Source of the DNA: Microbacterium sp. lyk4-40-TSB-66
GTDB taxonomy: Bacteria; Actinomycetota; Actinomycetes; Actinomycetales; Microbacteriaceae
NCBI RefSeq assembly: GCF_030209475.1
Contig: NZ_JARVRW010000003.1
Span: forward strand, 124,001-188,000
Length of the DNA: 64,000 bases
Reading direction: 5' to 3'
Shown here: positions 43,232 to 52,158 of the stretch, one piece after another
Layout: each line of letters begins with the position of its first letter
How positions within the stretch are numbered: position 1 is the first letter of the stretch
Made by a program: the position numbers and the translations under genes
The notes under the pieces: model-generated
What the model was told of the DNA's origin: nothing
Seen by the model: the letters and a program-made list of their open reading frames with translations, nothing else
The model's database searches: none

Positions 43232-44611
43232 GTGTCCTCTCTGCCTCCGCAGCCCCTCAGCCCGCTCGACGGTCGGTACTTCGCCACCGTGTCCGAGATC
43301 GGCGATTACCTGTCGGAGGCGGGGTTGAACCGCGCCCGCGTCGAGGTCGAGGTCGAGTGGCTGCTCGCCCTGACCGACCGTTCCCTGTTCGGCACCTCGC
43401 CGGTGTCCGACGAGGACCGGACGCGCCTCCGCGCCCTGTACGAGGAGTTCGGCGCCGACGAGATCGCCTGGCTCGCCGCGAAAGAGGCCGTCACCCGTCA
43501 CGACGTGAAGGCCGTCGAGTACCTCGTGCGCGACCGTCTCGACACCCTCGGCCTGACCGGCCTCGCCGAGCTGACGCACTTCGCGTGCACGAGCGAAGAC
43601 ATCAACTCCACCGCCTACGCCCTCACCGTGCAGCGCGCGGTCGAGCGCGTCTGGCTGCCCAAGCTCCGCGCCGTCACCGCGGCCCTCGCCGAACTGGCGG
43701 TGCAGCACCGCGACGCGGCGATGCTCTCGCGGACGCACGGCCAGCCCGCCACGCCCACCACCATGGGCAAAGAGATCGGCGTCTTCGCGTGGCGCCTCGA
43801 GCGCGTCATCCGTCAGCTGGAGGCCGGGGAGTACCTCGCGAAGTTCTCCGGCGCCACGGGCACCTGGTCGGCGCACGTCGCCGCCGAGCCCGACGTCGAC
43901 TGGCCCGAGCTGACGCGGGCGTTCATCGAGTCGCTGGGGCTGGGCTTCAACCCGGTCACCACGCAGATCGAGTCGCACGACTGGCAGGTCGAGCTGTACG
44001 ACCGCGCGCGTCACGCAGGCGGCATCCTTCACAACCTCGCCACCGACATCTGGACCTACATCTCGCTCGGGTACTTCACCCAGATCCCCGTCGAGGGTGC
44101 CACCGGCTCCTCGACGATGCCGCACAAGATCAACCCGATCCGCTTCGAGAACGCCGAGGCCAACCTCGAGATCGCCGGCGGACTGTTCAGCACGCTGGCA
44201 TCCACCCTCGTCACCAGCCGTCTGCAGCGCGACCTGACCGACTCCACGACGCAGCGCAACATCGGCGTCGCGTTCGGTCACTCGCTGCTCGCGCTCGACA
44301 ACCTGCGGCGCGGCCTCACCGAGATCTCGCTCGCCGAAGACGTGCTGCTCGCCGACCTCGACGTGAATTGGGAGGTGCTCGCCGAGGCCATCCAGACCGT
44401 GGTGCGCGCCGAGATCGCGGCCGGTCGCTCGCAGATCACGGATCCCTACGGCCTGCTGAAGGACCTCACGCGCGGCCGCCGCGTCGGCGCCCCCGAGCTG
44501 GCCGAGTTCGTGCGCGGACTCGACATCGGCGATGCCGCGAAAGAGCGCCTGCTCGCCCTAACGCCCGCCGCCTACGCGGGCCTCGCGTCGCGGGTGGTCG
44601 ACGCGCTGTAG
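43232..44611 (+). CDS. purB: Adenylosuccinate lyase
   Basis: A 459-aa fumarase/aspartase-fold enzyme with the signature GSSTMPHKINPIRFENAE (flexible catalytic loop), THFACTSEDINSTAYAL and SRTHGQPATPTTMGKE. Catalyses two steps of purine synthesis. GTG 43232 follows GGGAGA. Single gene; the following gap carries class 1 hairpins. Confidence 0.93.
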   Translation: MSSLPPQPLSPLDGRYFATVSEIGDYLSEAGLNRARVEVEVEWLLALTDRSLFGTSPVSDEDRTRLRALYEEFGADEIAWLAAKEAVTRHDVKAVEYLVRDRLDTLGLTGLAELTHFACTSEDINSTAYALTVQRAVERVWLPKLRAVTAALAELAVQHRDAAMLSRTHGQPATPTTMGKEIGVFAWRLERVIRQLEAGEYLAKFSGATGTWSAHVAAEPDVDWPELTRAFIESLGLGFNPVTTQIESHDWQVELYDRARHAGGILHNLATDIWTYISLGYFTQIPVEGATGSSTMPHKINPIRFENAEANLEIAGGLFSTLASTLVTSRLQRDLTDSTTQRNIGVAFGHSLLALDNLRRGLTEISLAEDVLLADLDVNWEVLAEAIQTVVRAEIAAGRSQITDPYGLLKDLTRGRRVGAPELAEFVRGLDIGDAAKERLLALTPAAYAGLASRVVDAL

Positions 44612-44659
44612 GCCCGCCTCTCCCCGGGCGCCACGCTGGCGCATCGCACCGTCACCTCG

Positions 44660-44718
44660 TTGAGTGTCCAGAACACGCCGCATCCCGCTCGACGCATCGG
44701 CGAGTCTTGGACACTCAA
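44660..44718. repeat. GAGTGTCC hairpin, class 1 (after purB)
   Basis: Arms TTGAGTGTCCAGAACACGCC and GGCGAGTCTTGGACACTCAA, nearly perfect outer stem. It starts 49 bp after the purB stop and may serve as its terminator. The surrounding gap (44612-44945) holds a second class 1 copy and a LacI-type palindrome, and no gene. Confidence 0.8.
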
Positions 44719-44760
44719 CAGCGCTTCGACGCGCGCGCCACACCCCGGAGCCTCGCCGTC

Positions 44761-44814
44761 GAGTGCCCAGGGCACGCCGTACCTGGCGCGACGCAGCGGC
44801 GCGTCTCGGACACC
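44761..44814. repeat. GAGTGTCC hairpin, class 1, diverged copy
   Basis: Begins GAGTGCCCAGGGCACGCCG and ends CGGCGCGTCTCGGACACCC; same layout as the 44660 copy with several substitutions, spaced about 100 bp from it. Confidence 0.65.
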
Positions 44815-44869
44815 CACGCGTGCGCGGGCCGAGATGAGGCTGGACTCACGCCCGCGCATCCCCGTAGTG

Positions 44870-44883
44870 TGTTGACGTCAACA
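44870..44883. promoter_or_regulatory. LacI-type operator palindrome
   Basis: TGTTGACGTCAACA is a perfect 14-bp palindrome with central CG, the form bound by LacI-family sugar repressors. It lies 62 bp before the GH43-like gene. No LacI gene is in the window. Confidence 0.6.
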
Positions 44884-44945
44884 TCCCCCAGACCTTCGGG
44901 TCGCCCGTGCGTCGCATCGTCGCGGCGCGGATCGGAACAGACGCG

Positions 44946-47795
44946 ATGACGCATCGACGCCCCCTGACCGCACGCCGCCTCCTCGCGGCCGCGACGGCCG
45001 CCGTTTTGGCCGGAGCCCTGGCATCCCCCCTCTCGGCCACCGCCGCCACGGGCGTGCCGACCGACCCGAACGACGGCGTGCCGCGCATCACGACGCCGAT
45101 CACGTACGACGCGTTCCAGCCCCTCGCCGACCCCGGCGCGAGCGCCGCCGACTATTTCCAGCCGAAGTGGTACGACACCGACGGGCGTCACATCCAGGCG
45201 CACGGCGGCCAAGTCGTGACCACCGAGGAAGACGGCCAGACCGTCTACTACTGGTACGGCGAAGACCGCACGAAGGGCTACTGGGACAGCCCGGGCGTCG
45301 CCGTGTACCGGTCGACGGATGCCATGAACTGGACCAACATGGGCGACGCGCTGCGCAGCATCTCGACCCGCGACGACCTGCTCACCCCCTACTTCGAGGA
45401 GCTGTACGACACGGTCGACGAGAACGGCCAGCCGCGCACCGGGAAGATCGATGCGCTCGCGTACCACCTGAACTCCACACGCGACTCCGACTACACCGCG
45501 ATCTTCGAGCGCCCGAAGGTGCTGCACAACGAACAGACCGACCAGTGGGTCATGTGGTGGCACGCCGACGGGCGCATCGAGCCCGGCGGCAGCACCTACG
45601 CGCGCTCCATGGCGGCTGTGGCCGTGTCGGACTCCCCCGCGGGTCCGTTCCGCATGACCGGAGCCTTCCGCATGCCCAACCGCACGAACTACCAGGCCTG
45701 CACGCAATACGCGGTGCCGGGCCAGGCGCGCGACATGACCGTGTTCCAGGATGACGACGGCAAGGCGTACATCTCGTACTCGTCGGAAGAGAACTACAGC
45801 CTCTACGTCGCCGAGCTCGACGATTCGTACACGAACGTCACCCACACCACCGGCACGGACACCCTCGACGTGAACCAGTACTCCGAGGACGGCCGCTACC
45901 CCTACGTCTTCGCCGACGGCACCCCCGAGGCGCCGGTGCGCGGCGAGGACTTCCAGATCGTCAAGGAGTGCGGCCACCTCGAGGCCCCGGCGATCTTCAA
46001 GCGCGACGGCACGTACAGCGTCGTGACGTCGGGGGCGACCGGCTGGGCGCCGAACCCGCAGACCTACTACACGACGCAGAACCTCATGGGCACGTGGATC
46101 CGCGGCATCGAGGCGAACGACGTCAACGAGACGGTGCTGTACAACTCCATCCCCGACGGAGGCGACGGACTGCTCTCGATCGGCGACGCGCGACGTACGA
46201 CGTTCGGCTCGCAGACCACGAACGTGTTCGAGCTGGAGCCCGGCAAGTTCGTCTACATGGGCGACCGCTGGAACGAGGGCAAGTCCGACTCCACCTACGT
46301 CTGGCTCCCCCTCACCGTGGGTGAGAACGGGCGCCTCGAGATGCACAACCCCGCGGCCGAGGACCCCGCGCGCTACGGCGCAGGCTGGGACGCCTCGTAC
46401 TGGGATGACAAGGGCTTCGGCCACGGCACGTGGAAGGTCGTCGACGACCGCCTCCCCGACAGCGTGCGCCGCGGCGCTACCGCCACCCTGCCGTCGACGG
46501 TCTCGGTCGAGGTCGACGGGCGCCGCACGGATGTCGCGGTCACCTGGTCGTCGCTGGACACCGGACGCCTCGGTACCCGCACCCTCACGGGCACCCTCGC
46601 CGCTGACGCCGACTTCACCGCGGGTCGCACCTTCACCCGCACCGTCGACGTGGCCGAACCCGGCATCGCGCAGATCGCGCCCGAGGCCGCCGTGTCGGCA
46701 TCCCACCGCAACGACCTCGCCCGCACCGTGATCGACGGCCGTGTCTCCAAGGGCTGGGACGACTGGTCGGGCAGCGGCTACCCGCGCGACAGCTGGCTGG
46801 CGTTCGAGTGGGACACCGCCCGCGCCGTCGACTCGATCGTGGTCGACACCTACAAGGACGGCCCCACCGCGACGTGGCCCTCGCGCATCGAGGTGCAATA
46901 CCGCGACGCCAGCGGCGCCTGGGTCCCCTCGCAGGTGGCCGCGACCGTCGTTCAGGATGCCGCGAAGCCCGCGCCCGTGGTCACCCTCGACACGCGCGCG
47001 CTCGCTCCGATGAGCGCCCTGCGCCTGCGGATGACCACGCAGACGAACACGTGGCAGTCGATCGCGGAGGTGTCCATCTGGGGCGAGGCCGGCGTGCCGA
47101 ACGTCTGCCGCGCATCCGATGCCGTGGTGACCGCGTCGTTCTGGCAGACCCGCTACGAGACCATGACGCCCGGCCTCGCCTGCGACGGACGCCGGAGCAC
47201 CTCGTGGTCGACCTGGACCGACGCCGCCCTGAAGGACAACGCGGTCTTCACGCTCACCACCGACAGCACGCACGGCATCGGCGGTGTCGAGTTCACGAAC
47301 ACCGAGGGCAAGATCACCGGCGTGACCGCTGAGTACCGCACCGCGGACGGCACGTGGACCCCGGTGTCGCCGACCGGCACCGCGCCGGCGGTCGTCAACA
47401 ACGCCAAGACCGTCCTGACGTTCGAGCCGGTGCGCGCCACCGGGCTGCGGCTGACGTTCGCGACCCCGGCGTCGTACCTGAAGATCCCCGAGATCGTCGT
47501 GCCCGAGGTCGTGGTGCCCCCGAAGGTGTCGGCCACGGTGTCGTCGCGCTGCATCGCGGGTCGTGTCACGGTCGTCACCACCGTGCGCAACGACGAGACG
47601 ATGCCCGTGGACGTCGACGTCGCCTCGCCCTGGGGTCGCAAGACCCTGACGGCGATGAAGCCCGGATCGTCCACCTCCGTCGCCCAGGCGACGCGCGCCG
47701 CCGCGATCGACGGTGGCGCGGTGACGGTCACCACGTCGGCCGGAGATGCGCGAGGAGTGCAGACCGTGCCGATCGCGGCATCCAGCTGCCGCTGA
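44946..47795 (+). CDS. Secreted GH43-like glycoside hydrolase with accessory carbohydrate-binding domains
   Basis: About 949 aa: signal peptide (RRLLAAATAAVLAGALAS, cleaved near ATA-AT), a five-blade-propeller-like catalytic region (about 40-470: AHGGQVVTTEEDGQTVYYWY, DYTAIFERPKVLHN, GQARDMTVFQDDDGKAYISY, GHLEAPAIFKRDGTYSVVTS), an Ig-like domain (about 490-550), one or two F5/8-type (discoidin) domains (about 555-810), and a C-terminal beta domain. The catalytic region resembles GH43 subfamilies acting on beta-galactans or arabinans; the exact substrate is unsure. ATG 44946 is chosen; GTG 44907 would add 13 residues. A LacI-type site upstream suggests sugar induction. Confidence 0.8.
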   Translation: MTHRRPLTARRLLAAATAAVLAGALASPLSATAATGVPTDPNDGVPRITTPITYDAFQPLADPGASAADYFQPKWYDTDGRHIQAHGGQVVTTEEDGQTVYYWYGEDRTKGYWDSPGVAVYRSTDAMNWTNMGDALRSISTRDDLLTPYFEELYDTVDENGQPRTGKIDALAYHLNSTRDSDYTAIFERPKVLHNEQTDQWVMWWHADGRIEPGGSTYARSMAAVAVSDSPAGPFRMTGAFRMPNRTNYQACTQYAVPGQARDMTVFQDDDGKAYISYSSEENYSLYVAELDDSYTNVTHTTGTDTLDVNQYSEDGRYPYVFADGTPEAPVRGEDFQIVKECGHLEAPAIFKRDGTYSVVTSGATGWAPNPQTYYTTQNLMGTWIRGIEANDVNETVLYNSIPDGGDGLLSIGDARRTTFGSQTTNVFELEPGKFVYMGDRWNEGKSDSTYVWLPLTVGENGRLEMHNPAAEDPARYGAGWDASYWDDKGFGHGTWKVVDDRLPDSVRRGATATLPSTVSVEVDGRRTDVAVTWSSLDTGRLGTRTLTGTLAADADFTAGRTFTRTVDVAEPGIAQIAPEAAVSASHRNDLARTVIDGRVSKGWDDWSGSGYPRDSWLAFEWDTARAVDSIVVDTYKDGPTATWPSRIEVQYRDASGAWVPSQVAATVVQDAAKPAPVVTLDTRALAPMSALRLRMTTQTNTWQSIAEVSIWGEAGVPNVCRASDAVVTASFWQTRYETMTPGLACDGRRSTSWSTWTDAALKDNAVFTLTTDSTHGIGGVEFTNTEGKITGVTAEYRTADGTWTPVSPTGTAPAVVNNAKTVLTFEPVRATGLRLTFATPASYLKIPEIVVPEVVVPPKVSATVSSRCIAGRVTVVTTVRNDETMPVDVDVASPWGRKTLTAMKPGSSTSVAQATRAAAIDGGAVTVTTSAGDARGVQTVPIAASSCR

Positions 47796-47800
47796 CGGGG

Positions 47801-47850
47801 GACGCCCGCCCCGGCCCGCGACTCCCCGTTGCGCGGCCGGGGCGGGCGTC
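47801..47850 (+). terminator. Hairpin terminator after the GH43-like gene
   Basis: A perfect 16-bp stem (GACGCCCGCCCCGGCC and its inverse complement) with an 18-nt loop, 6 bp after the stop codon, followed by GTTCTG. Confidence 0.7.
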
Positions 47851-47960
47851 GTTCTGCGGCCGGACGGTGCTCCCCGCGGACACGGGCACGGCTGCGCGTT
47901 CCCCGAACGTGACTGACGAGCGCCTCGCGCGCGCCTGCGGGAGGACCACAGGGCAGCAGA

Positions 47961-49010
47961 ATGGATGCCATGCGCGCGATGATCATGGACGCCCTCGCCG
48001 AACCCCTCGAGGTGCGCGATGTGGAGGCGCCGAGCGTTCCCGATGACGGGGTCGTCGTCGAGGTGCACGCGACGGGCCTGTGCAAGAGCGATTGGCACGC
48101 CTGGGTCGGTCACGACGACGTCGCCCTGCCGCACGTTCCCGGCCACGAGCTGGCGGGCGTGATCGTCGAGGTGGGCGCCGGCGTACAGCGCTGGCAGGTC
48201 GGCGACCGGGTCACGGTCCCCTTCGTCATGGGGTGCGGGGCGTGCGAGTGGTGCCTGAGCGGCAACGCGCAGGTGTGCCCCGACCAGCAGCAGCCCGGCT
48301 TCACCCAGTGGGGGAGCTTCGCCGAGCGGGTCGCCCTGCGCGCCGCCGACACGAACGTCGTGCGCATCCCCGACGGCGTCTCGTTCGAGGCGGCGGCGGC
48401 CCTCGGATGCCGCTTCGCCACCGCCTACCGCGCGCTCACCGGCCGCGCGCGTGTGCAGGCCGGCGAGTGGATCACGGTGGTCGGCGCGGGAGGTGTGGGC
48501 CTCAGCGCGGTGATGATCGGCGCGGCCCTCGGCGCCCGCGTGATCGCCGTCGACCGCACTCCCGCGGCGCTCGAGGCCGCGAAGCGGTTGGGCGCCGAGC
48601 ACACGCTCACGGCCGACGGGTCGGACATCGCCGCGGCCGTACACGAGCTCACCGGCGGCGGCGGCCACGTATCGGTCGACGCGGTGGGCAGCGCCCAGAC
48701 GGCGCGCGACGCCGTGCTGAGCCTGCGTCGACGGGGTCGCCACGTGCAGATCGGGCTGCTGCCCACGCCCGACGGCATGAGCGCGATGCCCATGGCCCGC
48801 GTGATCGCGTGGGAGCTCGACCTGCTCGGCAGCCACGGCATGGCCGCGGTGGACTACCCCGAGATGCTCTCGCTCATCGAGAGCGGCGCCCTCCGCCCCC
48901 AAGAGCTCGTCGAGCGGGTCGTCGGCCTCGGCGAGGCGGCGCAACTCCTGCCGACCATGGATACCGCCTCACCCGCGGGCATGACCATGATCGACCCGCG
49001 CCGCGCCTGA
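47961..49010 (+). CDS. Zinc-dependent alcohol dehydrogenase
   Basis: A 349-aa MDR enzyme: catalytic Zn ligands Cys in ATGLCKSDWHAW and His-Glu in PGHELAG; structural Zn site CGACEWCLSGNAQVC (four Cys); Rossmann motif GAGGVGLSA; VDAVGS. Oxidises a small alcohol or reduces an aldehyde; substrate unknown. ATG 47961 has AGGG 7 nt upstream; an ATG three codons later is possible. Confidence 0.88.
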   Translation: MDAMRAMIMDALAEPLEVRDVEAPSVPDDGVVVEVHATGLCKSDWHAWVGHDDVALPHVPGHELAGVIVEVGAGVQRWQVGDRVTVPFVMGCGACEWCLSGNAQVCPDQQQPGFTQWGSFAERVALRAADTNVVRIPDGVSFEAAAALGCRFATAYRALTGRARVQAGEWITVVGAGGVGLSAVMIGAALGARVIAVDRTPAALEAAKRLGAEHTLTADGSDIAAAVHELTGGGGHVSVDAVGSAQTARDAVLSLRRRGRHVQIGLLPTPDGMSAMPMARVIAWELDLLGSHGMAAVDYPEMLSLIESGALRPQELVERVVGLGEAAQLLPTMDTASPAGMTMIDPRRA

Positions 49011-49131
49011 CCTCGCTCCCGCAGCCGCGGGTCTTCCGTTGCGGAGCATCGCCGATGGCAGGCGGAGCGCGGCGGTCGGTCGCCTGCGACACACGCAGCG
49101 CGGGGCTCGGCCGCGGAACGTGGTGCGGACG

Positions 49132-49199
49132 GGAGGAGATCCGGCGAAGGGAGGGCCACAACGCTCCGCGCAGTCCTCCGCTCTCGGCATCCCCTCCGC
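49132..49199. repeat. GGAGGAGAT hairpin, copy 1
   Basis: Left arm GGAGGAGATCCGGCGAAGGG, right arm CCTCCGCTCTCGGCATCCCC then TCC: imperfect long inverted repeat with a middle of about 24 nt. The whole gap 49011-49600 has no gene; it holds this, a second copy at 49357 and an 8-bp tandem repeat. Confidence 0.7.
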
Positions 49200-49356
49200 T
49201 CATTGCCGTCGCCGTGGCCCGCGGAACCCGGGCGCGGCATATCGCGCGGCCCGGTGAACCCGGAGCGCGGCCGGTCTGGAATACGGCAAGACACGGATCC
49301 ACCTACGTGGCCGAGCCCGGACCGCGAGCCTGCGTTCCGCGAATCCGGTGCGGACG

Positions 49357-49423
49357 GGAGGAGATTCGGCGAGGGGAGGACCACACCGCCCGCGCAGTCC
49401 TCCGCTCGCAGTATCACCTCCGC
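49357..49423. repeat. GGAGGAGAT hairpin, copy 2
   Basis: Left arm GGAGGAGATTCGGCGAGGGG, right arm CCTCCGCTCGCAGTATCACC then TCC. It is 225 bp from copy 1, and both are preceded by GTGCGGACGG. Confidence 0.7.
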
Positions 49424-49432
49424 CCATCACCG

Positions 49433-49488
49433 CAGCGCCACAGCGCCGCAGCGCCACAGCGCCACAGCGCCACAGCGCCACAGCGCCA
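49433..49488. repeat. 8-bp tandem repeat, seven copies
   Basis: Seven consecutive CAGCGCCA units (the second is CAGCGCCG), non-coding. Eight is not a multiple of three. Confidence 0.9.
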
Positions 49489-49600
49489 CAGGCATCAGGC
49501 ACCGGGCACAGCGCGATCTGTCAGGGACGACGTCGACCCGCGCCGCACCGCGCACTTCGCACCGGCGGACGCACCCGTGCAGTCCGCGTGAGGACCGGTG

Positions 49601-50020
49601 TCAGGCCTTCGGCGCCGCGTCGTCGTCAGGCGTGTCGGCCGTCGGCCGCGCGGGCTGTCCCGGAGCCGCGGCGTCGGTGGCCGTAGCCCCTGCGGCGGGG
49701 CCGGACGTGGAGGTGCCGGAGGCGGTGGCATCCGGAGCGTCCTTGGGGAGGAGCAGCGGACGATCGACCGTCGCGGTGACCTTGGCCGGGTCGACGGCGA
49801 GCAGCATGAGGGCGACGCTGACGAGCACGACGATGAACGTCGCTCCGGCCGCGACGAGCGCGACGATCAGGGCGTTCTGGATCTGGTCGGCGGGGCGCGA
49901 CTGGAAGAACCCCATCGACATCAGGGTGACGAAACCGGCGAACAGGGCGGCGATGAAGGCCAGGCCCAGCAGCTGGACGGGCTTCATCAGGTCTTTGCGC
50001 GTGGTGGGCTTGTCGGTCAC
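49601..50020 (-). CDS. Small membrane protein of unknown function
   Basis: A 139-aa protein with two membrane helices (about 15-38 and 48-72) and a C-terminal Ala/Thr/Pro-rich acidic tail. No recognisable motif. ATG 50020 overlaps the upstream gene as ATGA, so the two are a pair. Confidence 0.6.
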   Translation of the reverse strand: MTDKPTTRKDLMKPVQLLGLAFIAALFAGFVTLMSMGFFQSRPADQIQNALIVALVAAGATFIVVLVSVALMLLAVDPAKVTATVDRPLLLPKDAPDATASGTSTSGPAAGATATDAAAPGQPARPTADTPDDDAAPKA

Positions 50021-50649
50021 GACGCGGCCTCCTCAGGGGATACGGCCGCTACGGGCTCGGGGCGGCGCGGCGAGAAGCCCGCGATCGCGAGGAACACGGC
50101 GACGACCGCCGCGTATCCGCCGAAGAGTCCCACGGCGATGGTGATGCCGGTCAATGTGAACGATCCCGCACCGGTGATGTCGTAGTCGAGCGCGTACTGC
50201 ATCGGGGTGAGCAGCAGCACGGCCGCCAGCACGATGCCCAGGATGCCGATGAGCACTCCGTCGCGCACTCCCGCGGTGCGCCCCGCCTTGCGGTCGCGCA
50301 GGGCTCCGAGCAATTCGATGAGCCCCGACACGAGAGCCCACGCGATGACGACGCCGAAGAAGACGCCGGTCGTGCGCCACGCGCCGACGCTGGACACGAG
50401 GCCGGCGAGGATCGAGACGGATGCCAGGAGCACCGGAATCATGCGCTCCTCGGGGCGGAACACCAGCCACGCGGCGAGCGCGAAAACGAGGCCCGTGGCG
50501 AGCGCGAAACCGCTGAACACCCCGAGCCCGAGGGGGGCGGAGTGGTCGGACGAGAAGGTGACCATGACGGCCGCGAGCGCCGCGAAGGCGGCGCGCGCCA
50601 GCTGCAGGTGGCGAACGTCGAAGGCGCGCGGTGTGGAGGAAGAGGTCAC
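50017..50649 (-). CDS. Multi-helix membrane protein (DUF308/HdeD-like layout), function unknown
   Basis: About 210 aa with six or seven predicted helices arranged as in HdeD/DUF308 proteins (AAFAALAAVMVTFS, GVFSGFALATGLVFALAAWL, GVFFGVVIAWALVSGLIELLGA, GVLIGILGIVLAAVLLL). GTG 50649 starts the homologous part (TSSSTPRAFDVRHLQLARA); ATG 50700 would add 17 residues. Pairs with the downstream small membrane protein by a 4-bp overlap. Confidence 0.6.
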   Translation of the reverse strand: MTSSSTPRAFDVRHLQLARAAFAALAAVMVTFSSDHSAPLGLGVFSGFALATGLVFALAAWLVFRPEERMIPVLLASVSILAGLVSSVGAWRTTGVFFGVVIAWALVSGLIELLGALRDRKAGRTAGVRDGVLIGILGIVLAAVLLLTPMQYALDYDITGAGSFTLTGITIAVGLFGGYAAVVAVFLAIAGFSPRRPEPVAAVSPEEAAS

Positions 50650-50756
50650 GGAGGGTCCCCGAAGAGCGGAATGGATGGGTTCCAGTGTATTCCTCGGCAC
50701 CTGTGCGGCCCCCGCGGAACCTCGACGGCGAATCAGTGGATCCGCCGCACCCCGCC

Positions 50757-51143
50757 TCAGACGCTGCGGCGCCGACGAGCGCGGATGACGAGCCCGGCGA
50801 CGAGCGCCAGGAGGGCGAGCACGGCGGCGCCGACGGCGATCTCGCCGCCCGTGGCCGGAAGCGCGCCGGGCCGGGGGTTCGCGGCATCCGATCCCGGGCC
50901 GGCCGGCGCGGGGTTCGCGGTGGACGTCGGAGCGGGCGACGCCGAGGAGGTGGGGACCACCGTCGGCGACGGGGTCGCGGTGGGTGCCGTCGTCGGCGGG
51001 GGCGTCGGGGCACCGGTACGGGCGGGGATCTCGACCGAGATGAGCAACGAGTCGCCCGTCGATTCCCCCGCCGGGGCATTGTGCGCGGCCAGGGGAGCCC
51101 CGAGCGCGAATGCCACCACTACCGCCGCCAACGTCTTCGTCAT
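50757..51143 (-). CDS. Cell-wall protein with LPATG sortase motif
   Basis: A 128-aa protein: signal peptide (MTKTLAAVVVAFALGAPLAA), a short outer segment, a Thr/Pro/Ser-rich stalk (about 42-90), then LPATGG, a hydrophobic helix and RARRRRSV: a complete sortase cell-wall sorting signal. No functional head domain; it may be a spacer or pilin-like small protein. ATG 51143; a GTG three bases upstream is 8 nt after GGAGG and could be the start. No sortase gene in the window. Confidence 0.78.
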   Translation of the reverse strand: MTKTLAAVVVAFALGAPLAAHNAPAGESTGDSLLISVEIPARTGAPTPPPTTAPTATPSPTVVPTSSASPAPTSTANPAPAGPGSDAANPRPGALPATGGEIAVGAAVLALLALVAGLVIRARRRRSV

Positions 51144-51342
51144 CACGCGATCAACCTCCTTGTCGAGGATGCCGTGAAACGCCCACGGAGCGCAAGGAAA
51201 CGACGGTGATGCACGTTGTATTGCGCACGATCGCGTCATTTCGGGGCCTTTCGCGTGCCGGGCGGGTCTCCCGACCCCCCCCCCGGTGAGACGGGGCGAG
51301 CCTCGCCATTGGCGCAACGGCCGCGAGTGCTACCGTGCCGCT

Positions 51343-51753
51343 GTGACCCCGGATGCCATCACCCCGCGCCGCATCCACGTCTCGGCCGCGGTGATCACCG
51401 ACGCCGACGGAAGGCTGCTGGTCGTGCGCAAGGCCGGCACGACGGCGTTCATGCAGCCCGGCGGCAAGCCGGAGCCCGACGAGACGCCCGCCGAGACCCT
51501 CGCGCGCGAGCTCGCCGAGGAGGTCGGCCTGCGCGTCGCACCCGAGCACCTCGAGCCCCTCGGTCGCTTCACCGCGAGCGCCGCGAACGAGCCCGGCTTC
51601 GAGGTGGTCGCCGACGTGTTCCGCGTCGACATCGGTGACCAGCAGCCGATCCCGGATGCCGAGATCGCGGAGCTCCGCTGGGTCACCGCCGCCACGGCAT
51701 CCGGGCTCGAGATCGCCCCGCTGGCGCGCGAGTACTTCCTACCCGCGGGCTGA
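51343..51753 (+). CDS. NUDIX hydrolase
   Basis: A 136-aa protein with the complete Nudix box GGKPEPDETPAETLARELAEEVGL (split: GGKPEPDETPAET, then LARELAEEVGL) at about residues 41-64. Cleaves a nucleoside-diphosphate-linked substrate; which one is unknown. GTG 51343 lies 6 nt after TACCGT (51331-51336): leaderless. The downstream 529-bp gap holds the tandem hairpin array. Confidence 0.88.
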   Translation: MTPDAITPRRIHVSAAVITDADGRLLVVRKAGTTAFMQPGGKPEPDETPAETLARELAEEVGLRVAPEHLEPLGRFTASAANEPGFEVVADVFRVDIGDQQPIPDAEIAELRWVTAATASGLEIAPLAREYFLPAG

Positions 51754-51800
51754 GGCGCTTCCGCGCCCGGCGGCCTCGCGCGGGCGTCGCACCCCCTGTT

Positions 51801-52135
51801 GAGTGTCCAGAACACGCCGCACGCGGGCGCCGGACGCGGCGCGTCCTGGACGCTCACCATGCCCCGCACCCCGACACCCACCTCGAGAGTCCACAACACG
51901 CCGCACGCGGGCGCCAGACGCGGCGCGTCCTGGACGCTCACCATGCCCCGCACCCCTACACCCACCTCGAGTGTCCACAACACGCCGTGCGCGGGCGCCG
52001 GATGCGGCGCATCCTGGACACTCACCATGCCCCGCACCCCGACACCCACCTCGAGAGTCCACAACACGCCGCACGCGGTCGCGGTACACGCCGTTCGCGG
52101 GCGCCGGACGCGGCGCATCCTGGACACTCACCATG
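51801..52135. repeat. Tandem array of class 1 GAGTGTCC hairpins, 84-bp period
   Basis: Four units begin at 51801, 51885, 51969 and 52053, exactly 84 bp apart. Each is a 55-nt hairpin (GAGNGTCC ACAACACGCCG ... CGGCGCRTCCTGGACRCTC) plus a 29-bp near-constant spacer containing ACCATGCCCCGCACCCC and ACACCCACCT. Unit 4 has a 22-bp internal insertion that partly duplicates ACACGCCGTTCGCGG. The next element, at 52159, is a class 2 hairpin. No gene is supported here; overlapping open frames have no ribosome site and are repeats themselves. Confidence 0.85.
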
Positions 52136-52158
52136 CCCCGCGACCCGACACCCACCTC

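Noticed and set aside
44715..48944. Very long antisense open frames (here 1409 codons; others at 19374-22244, 28155-31493 and 51803-53836)
   Set aside because: They overlap genes with clear family motifs, have low-complexity Arg/Ala/Gly/Pro-rich translations and no ribosome sites; they are GC-rich shadow frames.
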